From NCBI GenBank assembly GCA_007116835.1, contig SKHS01000177.1, forward strand, positions 1 through 8,640: a stretch of DNA of 8,640 bases, written 5' to 3'. The first letter of the stretch is position 1. Every line of letters starts with the position of its first letter. Below, piece after piece: positions 1-6,166 of the stretch. The notes under the pieces are model-generated. The model worked only from the letters and a program-made list of their open reading frames with translations. It did no database searches and was not told the origin of the DNA. Position numbers and translations under genes: made by a program. This DNA comes from Halomonas sp. Its GTDB lineage: Bacteria > Pseudomonadota > Gammaproteobacteria > Pseudomonadales > Halomonadaceae.

Positions 1-29
1 AGCAATCGCCCTCGGCCACGCGCTTGCTC

Positions 30-1208
30 TTATGCGGATACGGCGAGCTTCTTTGTGGGGTCAAAGAAAGGTTTCTCGACAACAATGGCCCGAGCTGATC
101 CGCTGGCGGTACGCACTTCCAGCTCTGTTCCAAGCTCGGCATATTCAACCGCCACCATCGCCAGCGCAATATTCTGCTCCAGGCGCGGGGAGTAAACAGC
201 GGAGGTTACTTTACCGATGGTTTCGCCATTGTGCTCAAGCGGCCAGAAAGAAGTGTTTGGCCCTTTCAGTGGCGCGGCGTCAATCCATAGCCCAACCTGT
301 TTACGGCTCACACCTTGGGCCTGGATGCGCTGCAAAGCAGCTTTGCCAATAAAGTCGGCCTTCATGTCCAGGGCTACTAGACGATCCATGCCCAATTCGT
401 AAGGGTTGGTATGCATGTCCGCATCCGCATGATAGGAAAGCATGCCACCTTCGATGCGACGTATTGACGACGTATGCCCAGGCTTCAACCCAAAAGGCTC
501 ACCAGCAGCCATGATGGTCTCCCAGAGTACATCCCCCCGCGAACCATCTCGCAAATAGAGCTCGTAACCCAGTTCACTCGACCAGCCGGTTCGCGACACA
601 ACCAGCGGAATTCCGTTCAGCTCGACCTCGCGCAACCAGAAGTAGCGAAGATCCATGATGCTGTCACCAAACAGTACCTTCATCACGTCACCGGAGCGTG
701 GCCCCTGTAACTGCAAAGGAGAGACATCCGGTTCGTTGATCGCCACATCCAGCTCAGAGTAAACAGCAAGCCCCTGCGCCCACAGCAACATGTCGCTGTC
801 GGCTAACGATATCCAAAAGTGGTTCTCTGCCAGTCGAAGTAGAATCGGATCATTCAGAATACCGCCCTCGGCATTGGTCATCAGGATGTATTTACACTGA
901 CCAACGGCCATGGAGGACAAGTCGCGCGGCGTCATCATCTGCACAAATTCAGCGGCATCCGGGCCGGTAATTTCCACCTGACGCTCGGCAGCGACATCAC
1001 ACAAAATCGCGTCATTCACTAAATTCCAGAAGTTTTGCTCGGGATCTCCGAATGCGCGAGGGATATACATATGGTTGTAGACCGAAAACGCCGTTGCGCC
1101 CCAGCGAACGGTTGCATCAAAGTAAGGCGACTTACGAATCTGTGTACCGAAACCAAAATCGTCTTCCTTATTGATGCTAACCACTTTATTTAATGTTGCG
1201 TCTGGCAT
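30..1208 (-). CDS. DmdA-like GcvT-family methyltransferase/demethylase (DMSP demethylase-like)
   Basis: The 392-residue product belongs to the GcvT (aminomethyltransferase) fold family and resembles DMSP demethylase DmdA more than true glycine-cleavage T protein. Members move a methyl or methylene group from a substrate to tetrahydrofolate in the cytoplasm. Visible blocks are FSVYNHM (about 41-47), MMTPRDL (91-97), GGILNDP (115-121, the region of the GcvT catalytic Asp), LQGPRSG (167-173), SRTGWSSELGYELY (205-218), RRIEGGMLSYHADADMHTNP (250-269), and a C-terminal barrel from about 290. The YNHM, MMTPRDL and LLND/ILND blocks match what I recall of SAR11 DmdA. The frame stays open for 50 codons further upstream (to 1358), but ATG 1208 is preferred because AAGGTGG lies 5 nt before it and family similarity starts only downstream. 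An AsnC/Lrp regulator lies just upstream in the same direction. The substrate is not certain; a DMSP, dimethylglycine or other N-/S-methyl substrate is possible. Confidence 0.85.
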   Translation of the reverse strand: MPDATLNKVVSINKEDDFGFGTQIRKSPYFDATVRWGATAFSVYNHMYIPRAFGDPEQNFWNLVNDAILCDVAAERQVEITGPDAAEFVQMMTPRDLSSMAVGQCKYILMTNAEGGILNDPILLRLAENHFWISLADSDMLLWAQGLAVYSELDVAINEPDVSPLQLQGPRSGDVMKVLFGDSIMDLRYFWLREVELNGIPLVVSRTGWSSELGYELYLRDGSRGDVLWETIMAAGEPFGLKPGHTSSIRRIEGGMLSYHADADMHTNPYELGMDRLVALDMKADFIGKAALQRIQAQGVSRKQVGLWIDAAPLKGPNTSFWPLEHNGETIGKVTSAVYSPRLEQNIALAMVAVEYAELGTELEVRTASGSARAIVVEKPFFDPTKKLAVSA

Positions 1209-1213
1209 GCTAA

Positions 1214-1220
1214 CCACCTT
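1214..1220 (-). promoter_or_regulatory. Shine-Dalgarno site fixing the DmdA-like start
   Basis: On the minus strand AAGGTGG lies 5 nt upstream of the ATG at 1208-1206. The two in-frame upstream ATG codons (1358 and 1286) lack a comparable site, so this motif decides the start. An almost identical copy of the site and start region, ending in ATC rather than ATG, recurs 33 bp downstream inside the gene (1174-1191). Confidence 0.7.
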
Positions 1221-1236
1221 GTTTTTGTAGTGTTTT

Positions 1237-1269
1237 ATATACTGGCGAACGACTAAGCGTTCGGTATAT
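1237..1269. promoter_or_regulatory. interrupted inverted repeat, candidate operator upstream of the DmdA-like gene
   Basis: Two nested arm pairs are visible: ATATAC (1237-1242) with GTATAT (1264-1269), and CGAACG (1246-1251) with CGTTCG (1258-1263). The central spacer is 6 nt, and an asymmetric TGG lies on one side only. The element ends 28 bp upstream of the DmdA-like ATG. A TATAGT hexamer on the minus strand (1278-1273) could be a -10 element, which would put the dyad at the transcription start; no good -35 was found. It could be an operator for the adjacent AsnC/Lrp regulator or a 5'-leader hairpin. The symmetry is seen directly; the function is inferred. Confidence 0.4.
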
Positions 1270-1322
1270 GCACTATAGGGGTACATGACGTGCCGACGCG
1301 GCCTAAAAAGCCGGTTTGAAAA

Positions 1323-1353
1323 GTCTGAACAGACCAAGTTTTGATGGCTTGGT
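1323..1353. repeat. pair of short dyads in the regulator/DmdA-like intergenic region
   Basis: GTCTG-AA-CAGAC (1323-1334) is a perfect short palindrome. It is followed directly by ACCAAG (1333-1338) and CTTGGT (1348-1353) around a 9-nt loop. No T-run follows on either strand, so these are not classical terminators. They may be protein-binding sites or leader structure for the downstream minus-strand gene. Confidence 0.3.
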
Positions 1354-1429
1354 AACAAGTGATAATGCAGCCTGTTTCACTCGCCATATCTAGCAGGGTG
1401 AATTGAAGAGGGTCTGGGGTTAGAAGACT

Positions 1430-1449
1430 AAAAGCAGTCGTGAAACTGC
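1430..1449 (-). terminator. probable rho-independent terminator after the AsnC/Lrp gene
   Basis: Reading the minus strand, GCAGT and ACTGC form a 5-bp stem around a 6-nt loop and are followed at once by TTTT. The structure starts 12 nt past the regulator's stop codon. The stem is short, so termination may be partial and allow some read-through to the DmdA-like gene. Confidence 0.4.
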
Positions 1450-1473
1450 CGCTGGCGTTGCCTAGCGGCTTTT
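1448..1473 (+). terminator. hairpin plus T-run on the plus strand, overlapping the 3' end of the regulator gene
   Basis: On the plus strand GCCGCT-GGC (1448-1456) pairs with GCC-(bulged T)-AGCGGC (1460-1469) around a GTT loop, followed by TTTT. It has the form of an intrinsic terminator, but no plus-strand gene lies upstream of it within the window. It may stop transcription from the left entering the regulator antisense, or act together with the minus-strand terminator at 1430-1449. Confidence 0.35.
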
Positions 1474-1953
1474 ATCCGTCATCAGACAAGCGAGATTCAA
1501 CTGGGTCGACTTTACTTCTCGGGTAGTGATATACGTCATATAACGTTCTACTCCCAACTCTGGGGCGAGAAGGCCGTCTATCACCTGCTGAAACGCGTCT
1601 AAACTTGGGGTTACAACTTTCAAGACATAATCCATGCCTCCGCCCGTCGCAATACACTCGATAATTTCATCCACTTGACTGATGTAACGTTCAAAACGCT
1701 CGAACGCCGATTTCTGATGCTCCTTAAGAGAAACAGTCACCACCACCTTAGAGGCGTTCGCGATGTGATCAAGGGCGATATCTGCATGATACCCACGGAT
1801 GAGCCCCGCCTGTTTCAAACGGTTAAAACGCACCCAGCAGGGGGTTGGGGACAGATTGACCAACTCTGATAACTTCATTTTGCTGAGCGGGCCATGTTGT
1901 TGTAATGCGCAAAGAATGCGGATATCCGCCGCATCAATAGCAGTTTTTTTCAT
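1462..1953 (-). CDS. Lrp/AsnC-family transcriptional regulator
   Basis: The 163-residue product has the standard Lrp/AsnC layout: an N-terminal winged helix-turn-helix (about 8-55, with LSELVNLSPTPCWVRFNRL at 28-46 as the recognition region) and a C-terminal RAM effector domain (about 66-145, with GGGMDYVLKV at 104-113). Such proteins form dimers and higher oligomers, bind DNA cooperatively and usually sense an amino acid or similar small ligand. The sequence recalls the DoeX-like AsnC proteins of halomonads, which control ectoine degradation, but no doe genes are here. It is the upstream neighbour of the DmdA-like gene on the same strand and is divergent from the kinase/YnjBCD operon, so it could control either side and probably itself. 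The start is ATG 1953, with only a weak purine-rich GAG/GAGAA stretch upstream. The ligand cannot be read from sequence. Confidence 0.92.
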   Translation of the reverse strand: MKKTAIDAADIRILCALQQHGPLSKMKLSELVNLSPTPCWVRFNRLKQAGLIRGYHADIALDHIANASKVVVTVSLKEHQKSAFERFERYISQVDEIIECIATGGGMDYVLKVVTPSLDAFQQVIDGLLAPELGVERYMTYITTREVKSTQLNLACLMTDKSR

Positions 1954-2116
1954 TAATTCTCAGCTCTAAATAAACAGTAGCAATCGTCCGATGAATGCCA
2001 GCAAAGAATAAAGATCGCATCCTAAGTTATCATCAGCAAACTCACCGCTAGGCAACCATTTTTTAGCACATAGGTAGGCTATCAATACGTTTATTTTAAC
2101 GCCTCTTAGCTGCGCC

Positions 2117-2146
2117 TTGATCTCTCTTTACGACAGAACATGTAAG
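2117..2146 (+). promoter_or_regulatory. weak sigma70-like promoter candidate for the kinase/YnjBCD operon
   Basis: TTGATC (2117-2122) and TGTAAG (2141-2146) are separated by 18 nt, each matching the sigma70 consensus at 4 of 6 positions. The implied start near 2153 would place the palindrome at 2161-2175 just downstream of it. The rest of the gap 1954-2206 is AT-rich, holds no credible gene, and must also carry the divergent promoter of the AsnC/Lrp gene, for which no convincing hexamers were found. Confidence 0.25.
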
Positions 2147-2160
2147 GTTGGCGACAATAC

Positions 2161-2175
2161 TGCCACTAAGTGGCA
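2161..2175. promoter_or_regulatory. perfect 7-bp-arm palindrome, candidate operator of the operon
   Basis: TGCCACT-A-AGTGGCA is a perfect inverted repeat with a single central base. It lies 31 bp upstream of the kinase ATG in the divergent intergenic region. There is no T-run, so it is not a terminator; the single-base loop favours a protein-binding site over an RNA hairpin. The binding protein is unknown. Confidence 0.4.
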
Positions 2176-2206
2176 TTGCTAAACATATACCGACACGGAC
2201 GAAGCT

Positions 2207-3241
2207 ATGCCAACACCATTAGCGGCGCGTTTGCAGGCACTGGAAAACACCCTGCAACAGGCAAAGATCGCTTACCAATCGCTTTCTCCAATGGCGGATA
2301 CCGGGCTTGCCCACGATCATGTGTGGATACACCGCAATGGCGATGACTGGGTCGCACGGCTGCCAAAACAGAGCCAAATGAACCTAGCCCCAGTCGATAA
2401 CCTAGCCTATGAAGCTGCGTGCTATGAGCGCGCCAGCGAGGGTGGCCATGTGCCGCGTTTGCATGGCATATTGCCCGTGAGCGATGGCCTGCCCCGTGGC
2501 GGGCTGCTGGTCGATGCCATTGAAGGCCGACTAGCGCAGCTACCGGACGACTTACCGCGCATTGCCGACGCCCTGGCCAGCCTGCATCAACTGTCCCTGC
2601 CAAACCAACCAGCTCCTCTACTCGCCCCCAATGACCCTTGGCAGGCCATGTGTGAAGAAGTCAGCCGCCAAGCCCAGTGGCTGGAAAAAGCCGATTTGAG
2701 TAGCGATGTTATTGCACGTGTTCGCGACGAGCTGGAAGCGCTGCTCGTCACGCTACCCGATGCCGATCGCTGCTTGATTAGCTTTGACACCCACCCCGGC
2801 AACTTTTTGATCACTGAAGAGGGACGCGCGGTGCTGGTGGACTTAGAGAAGTGCCGCTATGGTCTCCCGGGCATTGATCTCGCCCACACCTCGCTTTACA
2901 CCTCAACCACCTGGGACGTTAACAGCCAGGCAGTGCTCACCCTGGACGAAGTCGTCGCCTTTTATCAGCGCTGGCAGGCACGTATGGGCAAATCACCCAG
3001 TGCGGAAACCCTGGTGGCCTGCCGCCGTGCTACTTGGCTGTGGTCGCTGACCTGGTGCGCCAAGTGGCGAGCCCAGCATTTGCAAAGTACAGATACCGAG
3101 CACCGCGGCCAGGACTGGTCAGCAGAGTTAACCGATGCCGCCGTCATTGAGCATGTGCGCGACCGAGTCGAGCACTATCTGTCACTGCCCATTATTGAGC
3201 ATGTGCACAATGAACTTCTTCACTTAAAAGCTTCTCTATAA
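2207..3241 (+). CDS. APH/choline-kinase-fold phosphotransferase
   Basis: The 344-residue product has the aminoglycoside phosphotransferase/choline-thiamine kinase fold. The N-lobe has a WVARLPK strand (48-54, candidate ATP-contact Lys/Arg) and a YEAACYERA helix (68-76, probable conserved Glu). The catalytic loop is SFDTHPGNFLI (192-202), with the catalytic Asp at 194 and Asn at 199. The metal-binding segment is VDLEKCRYGLPGIDLAH (211-227), a DxE version of DFG/DFE. Family members phosphorylate hydroxyl groups of small molecules such as choline, thiamine, sugars or aminoglycosides. The usual HGD motif is SFD here, so the His is missing but both Asp residues remain. It is first in the operon and ends 24 bp before the YnjB-like gene, so its substrate is plausibly what that transporter imports. 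A role in antibiotic resistance is not supported by this context. The ATG start follows GGACGAA with acceptable spacing. Confidence 0.85.
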   Translation: MPTPLAARLQALENTLQQAKIAYQSLSPMADTGLAHDHVWIHRNGDDWVARLPKQSQMNLAPVDNLAYEAACYERASEGGHVPRLHGILPVSDGLPRGGLLVDAIEGRLAQLPDDLPRIADALASLHQLSLPNQPAPLLAPNDPWQAMCEEVSRQAQWLEKADLSSDVIARVRDELEALLVTLPDADRCLISFDTHPGNFLITEEGRAVLVDLEKCRYGLPGIDLAHTSLYTSTTWDVNSQAVLTLDEVVAFYQRWQARMGKSPSAETLVACRRATWLWSLTWCAKWRAQHLQSTDTEHRGQDWSAELTDAAVIEHVRDRVEHYLSLPIIEHVHNELLHLKASL

Positions 3242-3265
3242 ATAACTGATTTTACGAGGTATACG

Positions 3266-4483
3266 ATGAAACCACGCGCTGCCTTAACGACCGCCATCGC
3301 CACCGCGATGTTGTCACTGGCGCTGCCCGCCGCGGCGGCCCCGGATCCCAATGACTGGGACGCCGTACTGGAAGCCGCCGCAGGGCAAACCGTTTACTGG
3401 AACGCTTGGGCTGGGGACAGCCGAACCAACCGCTATATCGACTGGGTGGCGGAGCAGATGCAGGCCGAATTCGAGGTCGAGGTGACACACGTCAAACTGG
3501 ATGACACCAGCAGTGCAGTGGCACGCGTGCTGGCTGAGAAACAGGCAGGCAATGATGACGACGGCAGTATCGACCTGGTCTGGATCAATGGTGAAAACTT
3601 TGCCGCCATGCGCGAACAGAACCTGTTATTTGGCCCCTTTACGGAATCACTACCCAACTTCGCGCTGACCGATCCGGACAATAACCCAGAAGTTGTGACT
3701 GACTTTACCCTACCCACCGACGGCTACGAATCCCCCTGGGGCAAGGCGCAGATTACCTTTTATTACGACAGCGCCCAGACCGACACCCCGCCCCAGAGCA
3801 TTGACGCCCTGCTTGGCTGGGTCAAGGAAAACCCTGGCCAGTTCAGTTACCCGCGCATTCCTGACTTTACCGGCAGTACGTTTCTGAAACAGGCGCTGAT
3901 CGAGTTGACCGACCAGAATGATGCCCTCTACCAGCCAGTGGTAGACAGTGAGTTCGAAGACATAACAACTCCTCTATGGCGCTATCTGGATGCGCTTCAT
4001 CCGAATCTGTGGCGCAGCGGCCGCAGTTTCCCGGACTCCGGGCCTCACCTTCGAAACCTGATGAGTGATGGCGAATTGAGCCTGGCGTTTTCCTTCTACC
4101 CGACCGATGCTGCCGTGGCCGTCAGGGAACACGAACTGCCAGACAGCGTGCGCAGCTATGTACTGGAAGGCGGCACCCTGGGCAATGTCCATTTCGTGGC
4201 TATTCCCTACAATTCCCCTCACAAGGCAGGCGCCATGACGCTGGCCAACTTCCTACTTTCGCCCAGGGCCCAGGCAACAAAACAATCGCTTGATATGTGG
4301 GGCGACCGCAGCGTGCTGGCCATCAATCAGCTGAAAGAGAGTGATCAGGCGCTTTTCGAGCAGGGTGGCTCACACCCCTCTGCGCTGCCCGCCGACGCGC
4401 TTTCCAATACTCTGGCTGAACCGCACCCCAGCTGGATGACAGCACTGCAAGAGGCTTGGCTTCAACGTTATGGCGTCAACTGA
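3266..4483 (+). CDS. ynjB: YnjB-like ABC transporter periplasmic solute-binding protein
   Basis: The 405-residue product is the substrate-binding component of a YnjBCD-type importer. A signal peptide is clear: MKPR, a hydrophobic stretch to about residue 20, then PAAAA with likely cleavage near 25. Matching segments, recalled from E. coli YnjB, are YWNAWAGDSRTNRYIDWV (44-61), SIDLVWINGENF (101-112), ESPWGKAQITF (155-165), PRIPDFTGSTFL (196-207), GNVHFVAIP (306-314), and the C-terminal LAEPHPSWMTALQEAWLQRY (382-401). Length is close to the E. coli protein (about 390). ATG 3266 follows ACGAGG with good spacing. The substrate of this family is not established; it is distantly related to thiamine and iron-type binding proteins. 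The gene ends in TGA directly against the permease start, indicating tight coupling within the operon. Confidence 0.93.
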   Translation: MKPRAALTTAIATAMLSLALPAAAAPDPNDWDAVLEAAAGQTVYWNAWAGDSRTNRYIDWVAEQMQAEFEVEVTHVKLDDTSSAVARVLAEKQAGNDDDGSIDLVWINGENFAAMREQNLLFGPFTESLPNFALTDPDNNPEVVTDFTLPTDGYESPWGKAQITFYYDSAQTDTPPQSIDALLGWVKENPGQFSYPRIPDFTGSTFLKQALIELTDQNDALYQPVVDSEFEDITTPLWRYLDALHPNLWRSGRSFPDSGPHLRNLMSDGELSLAFSFYPTDAAVAVREHELPDSVRSYVLEGGTLGNVHFVAIPYNSPHKAGAMTLANFLLSPRAQATKQSLDMWGDRSVLAINQLKESDQALFEQGGSHPSALPADALSNTLAEPHPSWMTALQEAWLQRYGVN

Positions 4484-4486
4484 TTG

Positions 4487-6166
4487 ATGTTACGAGTAGC
4501 ACCAATACTGATAATAGCCCTGCTGTTCATTCCCGTGACAGCAGGGCTAATGATGGTTCTGCTGCCTGCCTTTGGCTATTTGCCAGTGCTCGGGGGAGAT
4601 ACATTTCATTTAGAAGCATGGCAAGTCCTGTGGGGGCGTGCTGGTCTGCACCGTTCCATATTGCTGAGCTATTTTAGCGGGCTGATCACCACGCTGGTGT
4701 CATTGTTTATTGTGGTGCTATTTCTGGCTGCCAGCCAAGGCACCTGGATTGACCGTGCTATTCGGCGAATGGTCTCGCCGCTACTGGCCATTCCGCATGC
4801 AGCCGTGGCCTTTGGCTTAGCCTTTTTGATTGCCCCCTCTGGGTTGCTGGTGCGCTGGGTCTCACCTGGACTTACCGGGTGGGAACGCCCACCTGACCTG
4901 CTGATCGTCAACGACCCGCTAGGGCTGGCGCTAATGGCAGGTTTAATCCTCAAAGAAGTGCCCTTTTTGCTGCTGATGAGCTTGGCAGCGCTGCCTCAGT
5001 TACGCCCTGAACAACGTGTCACCCTGGCGCGTTCGCTGGGCTACGCGCCTGGCATTGCCTGGCTGAAGTGCGTTTTCCCTGCGCTTTACCCACTGATTCG
5101 CTTGCCGGTTTACGCCGTCATTGCCTACGCCACCTCAGTGGTGGATATGGCCTTGATTCTTGGCCCCACTCTACCGCCAACGCTGAGTGTTTCGATTCTC
5201 ACCTGGTTTAACGACCCCGACTTAAGCCGCCGCTTTATGGCCTCTGCCGGTGCCGTGCTGCAGCTCGGCGTTACCCTGGCGGCACTACTAACCTGGTGGC
5301 TTGGCGAACAAGGGGTCAAACGCCTCAGCCAACGCTGGCTGACCAACGGCGCACGGTTATCAGGGTCAACGGCGATTGCGTTTGGCGGCCGCGCGCTGCT
5401 GTTAACCGTCACTCTGCTGGCGATAAGTGCGCTGGCCGGGCTGGCACTGTTTTCGGTAGCGGGCTTTTGGCGCTTTCCGGATGCACTGCCGGGTACCTTC
5501 ACACTGGATCACTGGCAGCGCATCCTGCCCAGCGTGGCGACACCACTAATGAATACGCTGAGTATCGGACTCGTCGCGACGCTTATCGCCGCGCTACTGG
5601 TAGTGGCAACATTGGAACATGCAGCGCGCCATCACCTGCCTGCACGGCGTGTTCAGTGGCTGCTTTATCTACCGCTTATTGTACCGCAAGTGGCCTTTCT
5701 ATTTGGCTTGGTGGTCGCCGCTGAAAGCGTTGCCATCCGCCCTCAGCACGCTTTGGTGGTGGCTGTTCACCTGCTATTTGTCGTGCCGTATCTCTATTTA
5801 TCACTATCAGAAGCCTACCGTCGGCTGGACCCACGCTGGGTACAGGTGGCACTGTCGCTGGGTGTTCCACCCTGGCGAGCTTTCTGGCAGGTACGCCTGC
5901 CACTTTTATTGGCCCCGTTACTCACCGCCTGCGCAGTGAGCTTAGCCGTCAGTATCGGGCAGTATTTGCCAACGCTGCTGCTTGGCGGTGGACGTGTTCC
6001 CACCATCACTACCGAAGCCGTTGCCATGGCGTCTGGCGGCAATCGCAGGCTAGTGGCGGTATTGGCACTACTGCAGGCGCTGCTGCCGTTTATTGGCTTT
6101 AGTCTGGCACTCTTGATTCCCCGCCTTGTGTGGGCAAAACGCCGCCAGATGCGAGGAGCTGCATGA
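4487..6166 (+). CDS. ynjC: YnjC-like fused ABC transporter permease (two transmembrane domains)
   Basis: The 559-residue inner-membrane protein carries two permease domains in one chain, as in ThiP, FbpB and YnjC. Each half has an EAA-type coupling loop that contacts the ATPase: EQRVTLARSLGYAPGIAWLK near 175-194 and RWVQVALSLGVPPWRAFWQV near 450-469. Hydrophobic segments fill both halves, for example about 5-30, 60-83, 100-120, 145-170 and 205-230 in the first, and 303-328, 355-376, 390-412 and 422-441 in the second. ATG 4487 is chosen, but a TTG at 4484 abutting the YnjB stop is also possible and adds one residue. No clear Shine-Dalgarno precedes either, so translation probably depends on coupling to ynjB. 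Its last bases overlap the ATPase start in an ATGA. It is somewhat longer than E. coli YnjC as I recall it (about 510). Confidence 0.92.
   Translation: MLRVAPILIIALLFIPVTAGLMMVLLPAFGYLPVLGGDTFHLEAWQVLWGRAGLHRSILLSYFSGLITTLVSLFIVVLFLAASQGTWIDRAIRRMVSPLLAIPHAAVAFGLAFLIAPSGLLVRWVSPGLTGWERPPDLLIVNDPLGLALMAGLILKEVPFLLLMSLAALPQLRPEQRVTLARSLGYAPGIAWLKCVFPALYPLIRLPVYAVIAYATSVVDMALILGPTLPPTLSVSILTWFNDPDLSRRFMASAGAVLQLGVTLAALLTWWLGEQGVKRLSQRWLTNGARLSGSTAIAFGGRALLLTVTLLAISALAGLALFSVAGFWRFPDALPGTFTLDHWQRILPSVATPLMNTLSIGLVATLIAALLVVATLEHAARHHLPARRVQWLLYLPLIVPQVAFLFGLVVAAESVAIRPQHALVVAVHLLFVVPYLYLSLSEAYRRLDPRWVQVALSLGVPPWRAFWQVRLPLLLAPLLTACAVSLAVSIGQYLPTLLLGGGRVPTITTEAVAMASGGNRRLVAVLALLQALLPFIGFSLALLIPRLVWAKRRQMRGAA
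6153..6158 (+). promoter_or_regulatory. Shine-Dalgarno site fixing the YnjD start
   Basis: GAGGAG lies 4 nt upstream of ATG 6163, inside the last codons of the permease. The frame is open back to an ATG at 6130, but that one has no such site and would give a longer overlap, so 6163 is the start. Confidence 0.75.

Noticed and set aside
1..29. Imperfect inverted repeat AGCAATCGC/GCGCTTGCT just past the DmdA-like stop, possible terminator
   Set aside because: The arms pair at 8 of 9 positions, but no T-run is visible on the plus strand and the minus-strand continuation is outside the window.
1209..1358. N-terminal extension of the DmdA-like protein by 50 residues to ATG 1358 or 24 fewer to ATG 1286
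   Set aside because: No ribosome-binding site at either ATG, no family similarity in the extension, and the segment holds several dyads typical of a regulatory region.
1209..1461. Glycine or other riboswitch leader for the GcvT-family gene
   Set aside because: No conserved riboswitch core could be recognised; only simple dyads are present.
2205..2603. Minus-strand open frame of 132 codons opposite the kinase gene
   Set aside because: Composition is that of an antisense shadow of a GC-rich gene; no ribosome-binding site or recognisable domain.
2207..3241. Aminoglycoside resistance gene
   Set aside because: The fold is shared, but the gene is the first member of a transporter operon, the catalytic loop differs, and no resistance-element context is present.
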